This document shows positions 1 to 9,990 of a stretch of 64,000 nucleotides of DNA, piece by piece. Numbering within the stretch: position 1 is the first letter of the stretch; the number at the start of each line of letters is the position of its first letter. The DNA lies in NCBI GenBank assembly GCA_015143295.1, contig CM026562.1:11870041-11934040 (forward strand), written 5' to 3'. Under the pieces are notes generated by a model. That model ran no database searches and was not told where the DNA came from. It saw only the letters and a list, made by a program, of their open reading frames with translations. This stretch comes from Tetracentron sinense (lineage: Eukaryota; Streptophyta; Magnoliopsida; Trochodendrales; Trochodendraceae). The position numbers were made by a program, and so were the translations under genes.

Positions 1-322
1 TTGGCACTATTCACGCCACCACGAGTTTGCACTATTCATGGCACCACGAGTTGCACTATTCACGGACCACGAGTGGCACTATTCACGGACCACGAGTGGC
101 ACTATTCACAAGCACCACGAGTGGCACTATTCACGGACCACGAGTGGCACTATTCACAAGCATCACGAGTGGCACTATTCACAAGCACCACGAGTTTGCA
201 CTATTCACAAGCACCACGAGTGGCACTATTCACAAGCACCACGAGTGGCACTATTCACCGACCACGAGTTGACACTATTCACAGCACCACGAGTTGGCAC
301 TATTCACAGCACTATTCACAGA
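1..322 (+). repeat. Minisatellite array, 23-25-bp units (partial)
   Basis: Tandem units share the core CACCACGAGTTGGCACTATT and vary by insertion of g, gc, aag or a base loss between CAC and CACC. The array ends where unique LTR sequence (aatcccaataagggtattt) starts. Against the matching end of the 3' LTR array it has one extra 23-bp unit and lacks an 18-bp partial unit. Confidence 0.95.
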
Positions 323-718
323 AATCCCAATAAGGGTATTTCGGTCTTTTGGTCAGTTCACTCTTACCTTAAGAGTTTAATCTGAGCCTTTAGGGCATCA
401 TTCGACACTTAGAGAGTTTGAGAGAATAGAAGAAAGAGGAGAAGGCGATTCCAACCTAGGGTTTCCATTTGGGAGAGAAATCAAAGGGTTTGAAACCCTA
501 GATCAACCTCCAGCCCGTTTTTCTTCAAGATCAAGGCACAAACTCGTGAGGAGCATCTCCTCAAACTAGGGCAGCAGCTACACAGTCGTTTTGGAAAGGG
601 GTTTCTTCCTCATTACTTCAAGGTCGGTACTTTTTACTACCCTCCTAGTTATAGTTCCTCTTTCCCCTTCTTTCCTCTTCATTTTCTTTCATTTACACAT
701 GTGATATGAGATGGATGA

Positions 719-793
719 ATGGTAAATAGTAAATGGTAAATGGTGAATGGTGAATGGTGAATGGTGAATGGTGAATGGTGAATGGTGAATGGA
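719..793 (+). repeat. Heptamer tandem repeat (GAATGGT)n
   Basis: About seven GTGAATG units follow three degenerate GTAAATG/GTAAATA units. The 3' LTR copy near 9005-9064 has two fewer units, a 14-bp length difference that arose after insertion. Confidence 0.9.
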
Positions 794-1686
794 GATGGGA
801 TGGGCGATTGGATGCCAATGGTTGTGTGTGATGAACAAATGGGGAAGGGCATTGTTCCAATAATGAACGTACATGTATGATTTGAGTAAAACCCATCTAG
901 AAAAGCATGTTGTAGGATAAATCCATAATGAACATACCATGTTTGATGAAATGCCAAGGTGAACACAGTGAGCTGAAAATCTGGAAATGCATGCCTAATA
1001 AATTATGAATATTGCTAGGGACTATGATAGTGTGTTTCCTGCTTTCCCATAATACTATGAATATTTCATTACTCAATCTTTGATGCTATATGTGTTGTGA
1101 AATTACCCAAATGTCATCTTTAAATTTGAATGCAAGTATGTACACGGTTCCCACGAGCACGGCATGCATGGCATGATTTATCGAGGTTTTCAAGAACATG
1201 GTTAGAGGTGGGACATATCCTACGATATGTTTTACCTCGCTTTTCACAAGAAGACAAGAACCAACATTCCACGAGGGGTCTCCCCTCACTCACAAGTGCA
1301 TATCATGAAGAAGGGTCTCCCTTCCCTCGCAAGTGCATTGCATAAAGAAGGGTCTCCCTTCCCTCTCAAGGCATCTCACAAGTACATCTCACAAGTGCAT
1401 CTCACAAGTTACATGATCACAAGCAAGCATGCATGACATGACATGACATACAAGAATCAAGCAAGATAGACAAGACAAGCTTTCACGTACGAAAAGATAT
1501 TTCAAGTCAAGTCAGGTGCACGATGTTTTCAAGAGGATTTATCGGTTTTCTACGAGTTTCAAGCATGATTATAAACTGCTTTACTTCCTTGTATGATATA
1601 AATTGTTTCCGTGTGACAAATATGAATTTCTCCTGATTATGTATTGCCATGTTTATGCTATAATTGTTGGTTAGTATTCAGTACCC

Positions 1687-1707
1687 GCTGAGTATTCCAT
1701 GCTCAGC
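1687..1707. other. Conserved LTR inverted repeat GCTGAG-n9-CTCAGC
   Basis: A 6-bp perfect inverted repeat with a 9-base loop (tattccatg) sits 10 bases upstream of the short-ORF start codon. The same element recurs in nearly every gypsy-family LTR of the window (9960, 10990, 18495, 19272, 37917, 44653, 51282 and 63305), although the flanks have diverged. It may fold in the RNA leader. Confidence 0.75.
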
Positions 1708-1717
1708 CGTACTTCTT

Positions 1718-1837
1718 ATGTCGGCAGGTTCTGAGGGAGCTGCTACTCCATTTGATGTTTGTGCTCCTGGTCCATGGGTGGAGGAGGAGTATGTCGAGGA
1801 GCCTTTGGAGGAACCTCCAGTAGAGGGTTACCAATAG
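1718..1837 (+). CDS. LTR short ORF, 39-aa acidic peptide (candidate uORF)
   Basis: The ATG lies in the conserved string TTATGTCGGCAGG and the frame ends at TAG. The peptide begins MSAG, has the core PFDVCAPGPWVEEEYVEE and ends EGYQ. Related LTRs keep the frame, start, core and stop while differing at third positions (tat/tac, cca/ccc, tac caa/tat cag), which suggests selection on the peptide. It precedes gag by about 640 bases on the genomic RNA, so it would act as an upstream ORF. No homology to a known protein is recognised and function is unknown. Conservation of an RNA structure is the main alternative. Confidence 0.45.
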   Translation: MSAGSEGAATPFDVCAPGPWVEEEYVEEPLEEPPVEGYQ

Positions 1838-2127
1838 GTGGTTGTAGATTCTGAGTAGATTAGCTGTGGGTGAGACGAGAGTCAGATTTATGTATTTTGG
1901 CGGGCATGTCCGCACTTTCTTTTGGATTCTTTTTGTATAAACTTGGATTGATTATGTATATACATAGAGGTTTGGTAGACTTCCGCTATGCCATGTTAGA
2001 GCATGTTTCCGCTGTTTTGTCCTCTATCGTATATGCTCTGTGGGTTTTGCAGGTTAGTTGTCAAGCAAGTCATGATTAGTCGTCCAAAGTTCACTCTAAC
2101 TCCTAGGGTGGGTTTTGGGGCGCGACA

Positions 2128-2481
2128 GAAGTGGTATCAAAGCTTAGGCTTTAGGTCTCTAGGGTCACTTAGAATCTTATACCACGGCTTGACAAGAGCA
2201 TATGTCAGGAAACAAGTTAGGAAGAAAGTAAGTTGGAAGAGAGTCTTGATCCAAGTGTAAGACTAAACTTTAGTCTTAGTCAAAATGATTGTTTCAACCA
2301 AGTACGAGCCTTAGGAACGCTAGAACACCAAAGTATAATATTATAAATACTCTGATGACTTAATGCGATGTATATTAGTATTATACAACTAATACAAATT
2401 GGATTATTGTGAAATGGCATTGAAGTAAACTGTGGTTGAAAGTTAGACTCATGTGGTGTTATTATTCTCAGGACTTGAGTC
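2128..2481 (+). other. Internal leader between 5' LTR and gag, with primer binding site
   Basis: TGGTATCAAAGC at 2132-2143 matches the initiator-tRNA-Met primer site (TGGTATCAGAGC) with one mismatch, four bases after the LTR end. The rest is AT-rich leader with no convincing ORF. It aligns with 11440-11800 of element 2. Confidence 0.85.
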
Positions 2482-3849
2482 ATGAGACGGAACACACGGG
2501 GTCGTGGACCACATACCAGAGCTTCCTCTTCTTCACGGGATGAGGATGAGCAGCCGGACCTCTCTCGAGTCTTAGGCTCTATTGCTGAGACACTCGCCAT
2601 ACTGGCGGCTCGGCAGGCTATACCATCATCGGCGGCACCTACTCCACCGCCCGCAGCTCCAGTACATCGTACCGCTGGAGTTGAGGCATTCAGGAGATTG
2701 AGGCCTCCACCATTCCATGGGAGTGTGGACCCTCTTGCTGCGGAGGCATGGATCCTCCAGATGGAGAAGATCCTTACGGTCCTCTCACCTACAGAGGAGG
2801 AGAGGGTAGCATGGGCAGCTTTCATGCTAGAAGGCGAAGCCCACCATTGGTGGTTGTCCGCACTGAGGACGAGAGATTTGACCATGCAGGGTCTACCTTG
2901 GACTTGGGAGGAGTTCAAGGATACTTTTTACAAAAAGTATTTTCCGATTGGAGCACAGGAAAAGAAAGAGAGAGAATTCATCAACCTTGAGCAAGGTTTG
3001 ATGTCGGTGGCACAATACGAGGCCAAGTTCTCGGAGTTGTCGAGATTTGCGCCTCATATGGTTGCTACTGAGGCAATGAAGGCGAGGAGATTTGAGCAAG
3101 GGCTCAAGGATGTGATTATGGAGAAGGTGTCCGTTTTCAGGCATACTACCTACCCTGAGGTAGTAGACAAGGCCTTATTGGTCGAGGCCAATTCAGAGAC
3201 AGTGTCCAAGAAGAGGGAGTGGGCGAGAGGCCAAGCTAGCAGTTCAGCACCTCCAGAGAGGCGGACTCGTTATCAGTATGCGTGGCCAGCACCATCGATG
3301 AGACCTTCTTATGCGCCTCCAGCTCCACGGCAGTATGTGCCTCAGGCACCGAGACCTCAGGCTCTTCCAGCCCCACGGCCTGTTGCACCTCAGACGATGA
3401 GGTATGCTCCGCTTCCAGCCCCTCCGACTTATACACACGAGGTCTGCACTTCATGCGGCAAAAGGCATCCGGCAGGAGATTGTCGAAGAGCATCTGGTGG
3501 ATGTTATCATTGCGGTCGCCAGGGCCACATGATCAGGGATTGCCCCAGTCGGCATTTATCAGGCCAGTCTCAGGGGATTAGTCCACCAGCACGCCCAGCA
3601 GGATCATATCAGGCGTCATCTCAGACTACCCGGTCTACACCACAGTCTCGCCAGGCGAACCAGGGGCGAGTTTTTTCCTTGACAGAGGGTGATGCACTTG
3701 CATCTGACGATGTGGTGCAAGGTACGCGTTTGGAGTTATTTTCCTTATTCGTGATGGTTATGTTATGTTTTATCCCATGTGTACGTACTTGGTATGCTAT
3801 ATATGTATATACCTATGTGTATACACTGTTGATGCTTGAATTGACGTAA
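2482..3849 (+). CDS. gag: Gag polyprotein (read through into intron)
   Basis: The basic, Ser-rich N terminus (MRRNTRGRG) is followed by the retrotransposon Gag/capsid domain at about residues 75-255 (FRRLRPPPFHGSVDP, AHHWW, FINLEQG, ARRFEQGL). A Pro/Ala-rich linker leads to a zinc-knuckle region: CTSCGKRHPAGDC, then the CX2CX4HX4C knuckle CYHCGRQGHMIRDC at residues 341-354. Residues up to DDVVQ (base 3720) match the family. The last 42 or so residues come from the unspliced intron, are hydrophobic, and end at TAA 3847-3849. If the intron is removed, Gag joins Pol in frame. The start is the first ATG of this frame and is shared by element 2. Confidence 0.93.
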   Translation: MRRNTRGRGPHTRASSSSRDEDEQPDLSRVLGSIAETLAILAARQAIPSSAAPTPPPAAPVHRTAGVEAFRRLRPPPFHGSVDPLAAEAWILQMEKILTVLSPTEEERVAWAAFMLEGEAHHWWLSALRTRDLTMQGLPWTWEEFKDTFYKKYFPIGAQEKKEREFINLEQGLMSVAQYEAKFSELSRFAPHMVATEAMKARRFEQGLKDVIMEKVSVFRHTTYPEVVDKALLVEANSETVSKKREWARGQASSSAPPERRTRYQYAWPAPSMRPSYAPPAPRQYVPQAPRPQALPAPRPVAPQTMRYAPLPAPPTYTHEVCTSCGKRHPAGDCRRASGGCYHCGRQGHMIRDCPSRHLSGQSQGISPPARPAGSYQASSQTTRSTPQSRQANQGRVFSLTEGDALASDDVVQGTRLELFSLFVMVMLCFIPCVRTWYAIYVYTYVYTLLMLELT

Positions 3850-3865
3850 CTAGCTAAAATTTCAG
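3722..3865 (+). other. Candidate spliceosomal intron at the gag-protease junction (144 bp)
   Basis: Donor caag|GTACGC and acceptor aaaatttcAG|gagcc flank T-rich sequence with a gtaac branch-like motif near 3846. Removal joins VVQ to G-A-LLVNE and the protease DTG in one frame, as in relatives that encode Gag and protease without a break. The intron holds an in-frame TAA. Elements 2 and 3 keep donor, acceptor and joining phase although the middle has diverged. Confidence 0.7.
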
Positions 3866-6800
3866 GAGCCCTACTAGTCAATGAGTGTTTGGCTCGAGTG
3901 TTGATTGATACCGGGTCTACTCATTCATTTGTCTCGCCAAGTTTTTCAGAAGGCTTTTCTGTAGAGCCAAGTCAGCTAGAACTGGAGTTAGCCATTTCGA
4001 CTCCTCTCGGCAAAACAGTATTGGCAGATAAAGTGTATGGAGATAGTGTGGTCCAAGTTGGGAGCCACGAGTTGGCGGTTGATCTCATCGTCCTTGGATT
4101 CCAAGACTTTGATGTTATATTGGGAATGGATTGGTTAGCAGCACATCATGGGCATGTAGCTTGCTTTGAGAAAATGGTACTCTTCAAGCCAGTAGAAGGA
4201 AAACCATTTCACTTTCGAGGGTTGAGAAGTAGAGACATTGCCCGCTTTGCGGCGTTGAGCTTAGCTAACCCTGAAGCAAAGGACTCATCGACTATTCCGG
4301 TTGTGAGTGAATTCCTGGATGTATTTCCAGAGGAGTTGCCAGGATTGCCTCCAGACAGGGAGATTGAGTTTGTGATCGAGCTTGCACCAGGCACAGCTCC
4401 TGTTTTCAGAGCTCCATACCGAATGGCCCCTATTGAACTCAAGGAGTTGAAGACCCAGTTGGAAGAATTACAAGGTCTTGGTTTCATTCGACCAAGTGTC
4501 TCTCCGTGGGGAGCCCCGGTGTTGTTTGTTAAGAAGAAAGATGGCTCGATGCGAATGTGTGTCGATTACCGACAATTGAACAAAGTCACCATAAAGAATA
4601 GGTATCCCTTGCCTAGGATTGATGACTTGTTCGATCAGTTGAAGGGAGCGAGATTTTTCTCGAAGATAGATCTTCGATCGGGTTATCACCAGTTGAAGAT
4701 TAAGGTGGAAGATGTTCCCAAAACTGCTTTCAGGACTCGGTATGGGCACTACGAGTTCTTGGTGATGCCTTTTGGACTCACGAACGCGCCGGCAGCCTTT
4801 ATGGATTTGATGAACCGGGTGTTCCGGCCATATCTTGATAGGTGCGTGATTGTATTTGTTGATGACATCTTGGTCTATTCCCAGACATGGGAAGATCACA
4901 CACGCGACCTATGCCTTGCTTTGGAAATGCTAAAAGAACACAAGCTATACGCCAAACTTAGCAAGTGTGAGTTTTGGTTGGAAGAGGTGGCATTCCTAGG
5001 CCACGTGGTTTCTGCAGAAGGTATCTCGGTGGATCCGAAGAAGATCGAAGCAGTTATGAGTTGGGCGAGGCCCAAGAGTGTTACCGAGATACGCAGCTTT
5101 CTTGGGTTGGCAGGCTACTACAGGAGATTCGTAGAGGGTTTCTCTAGTCTTGCAGCACCGCTCACTTACCTGACAAGGAAGAATGCCAAGTTTGTATGGA
5201 GTGATAAGTGCGAGATCAGTTTCACGGAACTGAAGAAGAGGCTTACTACAGCTCCTGTCCTTACAGTGCCATCCGGACCTCTTGGGTATGAGGTGTACAG
5301 TGATGCCTCACACGTTGGACTTGGATGTGTGCTTATGCAACACAAGAAAGTCATTGCCTATGCATCAAGGCAATTGAAGGAGCATGAGAAGAATTATCCC
5401 ACGCACGACTTGGAGCTTGCGGCGGTCGTGTTTGCACTTAAGATTTGGCGTCATTACCTTTATGGGATGGAGTTCTATGTGTTCACTGATCACAAGAGTC
5501 TCAAGTATCTCTTTTCCCAAAAGGAGCTGAATCTAAGGCAACGGCGTTGGATGGAATTTTTGAAAGACTATGATTGTACCATTCAATACCACCCGGGTAA
5601 AGCAAATGTAGTGGCAGATGCTTTGAGTAGAAGACCTCAAGGGTTGTTAGCACATATGTTGGTTCAAGAATGGAAGCTACTACAAGATTTGGCAAATCTG
5701 GACATAAGTGTGAATGACTCTGTCCGTGGTCCTACCTTGGCAAATGTTACGGTTCGGCCGTACATTATAGATTTGATCCAAGAATATCAAGACATGGATG
5801 CTGAATTGTCGGCTTATCGGGACAAGGAAGTTGCTAAGGGTAGTGAGGACTTCTCTCTCACTAGTCGGGGTGCTATCACATTCAAAGGAAGGTTGTGTGT
5901 TCCGGCCAACGCAGATCTTCGACGAGAGATCATGGATGAGGCACATCGTTCGAAGTACACAGTGCATCCAGGGGGTACAAAGATGTACCGGAACCTCAAG
6001 AGTCACTTTTGGTGGCGGAATATGAAGAGGGATGTTGCGGAATATGTAGCACGGTGCTTAGTGTGTCAACAAGTGAAAGCAGAACACATGCGACCCGCCG
6101 GTTTATTGCATTCCCTTCCTATTCCCGAGTGGAAATGGGAGAACATATCCATGGATTTCATAGTTGGCTTGCCAAAGACGGCAAGGAGCTCAGATGCGAT
6201 ATGGGTAGTAGTGGATCGTTTGACAAAGTCCGCTCATTTCTTACCCTACCGTACTACCTTCAACTCTAGTCAGTTGGCTGCACTATACATCAAGGAAGTA
6301 GTTAGACTACATGGGGTGCCAGTCAGTATTGTGTCAGATCGGGATCCAAGATTCACGTCAAGATTTTGGAAAAGTTTCCAAGAGGCTATGGGTTCCCAAC
6401 TTGATTTCAGCACCGCCTTTCATCCACAAACGGATGGACAAACCGAGAGAGTGAACCAAGTCATTGAAGACATGCTTCGAGCTTGTACGTTAGATTTCAG
6501 AGGCAGTTGGGAAGAGCACTTGCCTTTGGTTGAATTCGCTTATAATAACAGCTATCAGGCAAGTATTCAAATGGCACCATTTGAGGCCTTGTATGGGCGA
6601 AGTTGTAGGTCTCCTCTCTATTGGGATGAGGTAGGAGAAAGGAAAGTGCTTGGTCCGGAGTTGATTGAGCAAACTGCAAACACAGTTAAGATCATCCGGG
6701 ATCGATTGAAAGCCGCTCAAGATCGTCAGAAAAGTTATGCGGACACACGCCGTAGGGACTTGGAATTTCAAGTAGGGGATCAAGTTTTTGTGAAAGTATC

Positions 6801-7191
6801 TCCTAGCAAAGGGATCATGAGATTTGGGAAGCGAGGCAAGCTCAGTCCTCGGTATGTTGGGCCTTTTGAGATTATCACACGGGTTGGTGAAGTTGCTTAT
6901 CGAGTAGCTCTTCCACCTCACATGGCTGCAGTTCATAACGTCTTCCATGTGTCCATGCTTCGGAAGTATCTTGCGGATCCTTCGCATGTCATAGACTTGG
7001 AACAGTTGGAGATTCGAGAGGACCTCACCTTGATTGAAAAGCCAGTCCAGATTTTAGATCGAAGGAATCAAGTGCTTCGCAACAAGACAATCCCTTTGGT
7101 TCTTGTGCAATGGCAACACCATGCTCGGGAAGAAGCTACATGGGAGCGTGAAGCCGAAGTCAAAGCAAAGTACCCAGAATTACTTGAATGA
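3866..7191 (+). CDS. pol: Pol polyprotein: PR-RT-RH-IN-chromodomain
   Basis: The frame is open from the splice acceptor to TGA 7189-7191. Residues are counted from codon 3889. The aspartic protease has IDTGSTHSF (residues 6-14). The reverse transcriptase spans roughly 165-400 with FVDDILVYS at 323-331. RNase H is at about 465-590 (YSDASH ... FTDHKSL ... ADALSRR). The integrase has its zinc-binding H2C2 region around 680-730, a DDE core with MDF near 755, SDRDPRF near 816 and [10 protein letters not shown] near 850, then a GPF/Y-type region (RYVGPF). A chromodomain-like tail starts near 1045 ([14 protein letters not shown] ... EEATWERE). All catalytic residues are present, with no stop or frameshift, so it looks functional. 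The chromodomain would direct integration to modified chromatin. Without splicing, no good ATG precedes the protease. Confidence 0.95.
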
Positions 7192-7293
7192 GTTTCTGTG
7201 TGAAGTCTGTATATGACATGTAATGTTCTTTTTGAATTGTAATGCAAGTAGTGTCTGAATTTCGAGGACGAAATTTTTGTAAGGGGGGGAGGA
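7192..7293 (+). other. 3' untranslated stretch and polypurine tract
   Basis: About 90 bases follow the pol stop and end in AAGGGGGGGAGGA (7281-7293), the plus-strand primer tract directly before the TGTAGAG start of the 3' LTR. Confidence 0.88.
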
Positions 7294-7524
7294 TGTAGAG
7301 CCCCAGACTTTTTCATGCTTAATACATGACACTTTCGTTGTCATCTTGCCTTTTTAAGAGGTATGATTAATAAATGAGGAAGAATTTGGAAATTTCGAAA
7401 TGCCAGAATTGTTCCTCTTCGAAGTACGAACACAACGCAAGTTGAATCGTCAAAATCGGACGAACGAGTCAAAAGATATGGCCAAAACAGTCGGTACCTG
7501 TAGGAAAACGTATACTGTGTGCAT

Positions 7525-7604
7525 CCGTTGTACAGCTCACCACGGGTACGTTGTACAACTCACCACGGGCACGTTGTACAACTCACCACGGGCACGCTGT
7601 ACAT
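7525..7604 (+). repeat. Short tandem repeat, about 3.5 copies of 23 bp
   Basis: Units resemble CGTTGTACAACTCACCACGG. The CACCACGGGCAC part resembles the CACCACGAGTTGGCAC core of the minisatellite just downstream, so the large array may have grown from this kind of unit. Confidence 0.85.
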
Positions 7605-7640
7605 GAGACGACTTGACAACGGGTTCGTCACCCTTGACAA

Positions 7641-8607
7641 CGCCACCACGAGTTGGCACTATTCACGCCACCACGAGTTGGCACTATTCATGGCACCACG
7701 AGTTGCACTATTCACGCCACCACGAGTTGGCACTATTCACGCCACCACGAGTTTGCACTATTCATGGCACCACGAGTTGCACTATTCACGCCACCACGAG
7801 TTTGCACTATTCATGGCACCACGAGTTGCACTATTCACGGACCACGAGTGGCACTATTCACAAGCACCACGAGTGGCACTATTCACAAGCACCACGAGTT
7901 TGCACTATTCATGGCACCACGAGTTGCACTATTCACGCCACCACGAGTTGGCACTATTCACGCCACCACGAGTTGGCACTATTCACGCCACCACGAGTTG
8001 GCACTATTCACGCCACCACGAGTGTGCACTATTCATGGCACCACGAGTTGCACTATTCACGGACCACGAGTGGCACTATTCACAAGCACCACGAGTGGCA
8101 CTATTCACAAGCACCACGAGTTTGCACTATTCATGGCACCACGAGTTGCACTATTCACGGACCACGAGTGGCACTATTCACAAGCACCACGAGTGGCACT
8201 ATTCACAAGCACCACGAGTTTGCACTATTCATGGCACCACGAGTTGCACTATTCACACCACCACGAGTTTGCACTATTCATGGCACCACGAGTTGGCACT
8301 ATTCACGCCACCACGAGTTTGCACTATTCATGGCACCACGAGTGGCACTATTCACGGACCACGAGTGGCACTATTCACAAGCACCACGAGTGGCACTATT
8401 CACGGACCACGAGTGGCACTATTCACAAGCATCACGAGTGGCACAAGCACCACGAGTGGCACTATTCACAAGCACCACGAGTTTGCACTATTCACAAGCA
8501 CCACGAGTGGCACTATTCACAAGCACCACGAGTGGCACTATTCACCGACCACGAGTTGACACTATTCACAGCACCACGAGTTGGCACTATTCACAGCACT
8601 ATTCACA
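7641..8607 (+). repeat. Large minisatellite in U3 of element 1 (about 39 units)
   Basis: Units of 23-25 bp share the core CACCACGAGTTGGCACTATT. At least four subtypes alternate (gcCACC, ggCACC, ggACC, aagCACC), often in the same order, so higher-order blocks have duplicated. The array sits where related LTRs carry CGATCG palindromes, just before the conserved 'gggtattNNggtcttttggtc' block. All three forward frames are open through it for over 330 codons; this is a side effect of stop-free repeats and not evidence of protein. Confidence 0.95.
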
Positions 8608-9990
8608 GAAATCCCAATAAGGGTATTTCGGTCTTTTGGTCAGTTCACTCTTACCTTAAGAGTTTAATCTGAGCCTTTAGGGCATCATTCGACACTTAGA
8701 GAGTTTGAGAGAATAGAAGAAAGAGGAGAAGGCGATTCCAACCTAGGGTTTCCATTTGGGAGAGAAATCAAAGGGTTTGAAACCCTAGATCAACCTCCAG
8801 CCCGTTTTTCTTCAAGATCAAGGCACAAACTCGTGAGGAGCATCTCCTCAAACTAGGGCAGCAGCTACACAGTCGTTTTGGAAAGGGGTTTCTTCCTCAT
8901 TACTTCAAGGTCGGTACTTTTTACTACCCTCCTAGTTATAGTTCCTCTTTCCCCTTCTTTCCTCTTCATTTTCTTTCATTTACACATGTGATATGAGATG
9001 GATGAATGGTAAATAGTAAATGGTAAATGGTGAATGGTGAATGGTGAATGGTGAATGGTGAATGGAGATGGGATGGGCGATTGGATGCCAATGGTTGTGT
9101 GTGATGAACAAATGGGGAAGGGCATTGTTCCAATAATGAACGTACATGTATGATTTGAGTAAAACCCATCTAGAAAAGCATGTTGTAGGATAAATCCATA
9201 ATGAACATACCATGTTTGATGAAATGCCAAGGTGAACACAGTGAGCTGAAAATCTGGAAATGCATGCCTAATAAAGTATGAATATTGCTAGGGACTATGA
9301 TAGTGTGTTTCCTGCTTTCCCATAATACTATGAATATTTCATTACTCAATCTTTGATGCTATATGTGTTGTGAAATTACCCAAATGTCATCTTTAAATTT
9401 GAATGCAAGTATGTACATGGTTCCCACGAGCACGGCATGCATGGCATGATTTATCGAGGTTTTCAAGAACATGGTTAGAGGTGGGACATATCCTACGATA
9501 TGTTTTACCTCGCTTTTCACAAGAAGACAAGAACCAACATTCCACGAGGGGTCTCCCCTCACTCACAAGTGCATATCATGAAGAAGGGTCTCCCTTCCCT
9601 CGCAAGTGCATTGCATAAAGAAGGGTCTCCCTTCCCTCTCAAGGCATCTCACAAGTGCATCTCACAAGTGCATCTCACAAGTTACATGATCACAAGCAAG
9701 CATGCATGACATGACATGACATACAAGAATCAAGTAAGATAGACAAGACAAGCTTTCACGTACGAAAAGATATTTCAAGTCAAGTCAGGTGCACGATGTT
9801 TTCAAGAGGATTTATCGGTTTTCTACGAGTTTCAAGCATGATTATAAACTGCTTTACTTCCTTGTATGATATAAATTGTTTCCGTGTGACAAATATGAAT
9901 TTCTCCTGATTATGTATTGCCATGTTTATGCTATAATTGTTGGTTAGTATTCAGTACCCGCTGAGTATTCCATGCTCAGCCGTACTTCTT

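Larger units (their letters stand above)
1..2127 (+). repeat. 5' LTR of element 1 (3' two-thirds)
   Basis: It matches 8293-10400 almost base for base and ends in CGCGACA just before a primer binding site. In order it holds the end of a minisatellite, a gagag/aaaccctag-type leader, heptamer repeats, a CATATC-ctac-GATATG inverted repeat near 1207-1222, GAAGGG-tct-CCCTTC hairpins near 1310-1360, the conserved GCTGAG/CTCAGC inverted repeat and a 39-codon ORF. The first roughly 1 kb of the LTR lies outside the window. Confidence 0.95.

Noticed and set aside
679-966. Minus-strand ORFs with repeated HHSPFTI residues (also at 8966-9239)
   Set aside because: They are the reverse reading of the GTGAATG heptamer repeat in the LTR.
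2041-2060. Leader intron acceptor (tgggttttgcag|gt) near the LTR end
   Set aside because: The acceptor-like sequence is lost in element 2 (tgcaag) and no donor could be paired with it, so no leader intron is annotated.
4209-4899. Minus-strand ORFs opposite pol (and equivalents at 6490-6987, 13990-14229, 15689-16453)
   Set aside because: They are shadows of a conserved coding strand and show no known motif.
7641-8607. CRISPR-like appearance of regularly spaced repeats
   Set aside because: Units are directly adjacent with no unique spacers, lie in a plant retrotransposon LTR, and there are no cas genes.
7519-8672. Three overlapping long ORFs (335-346 codons) in all forward frames
   Set aside because: They are translations of one stop-free minisatellite in three frames, with no start context or non-repeat coding support. 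Frame-independent openness argues against protein.
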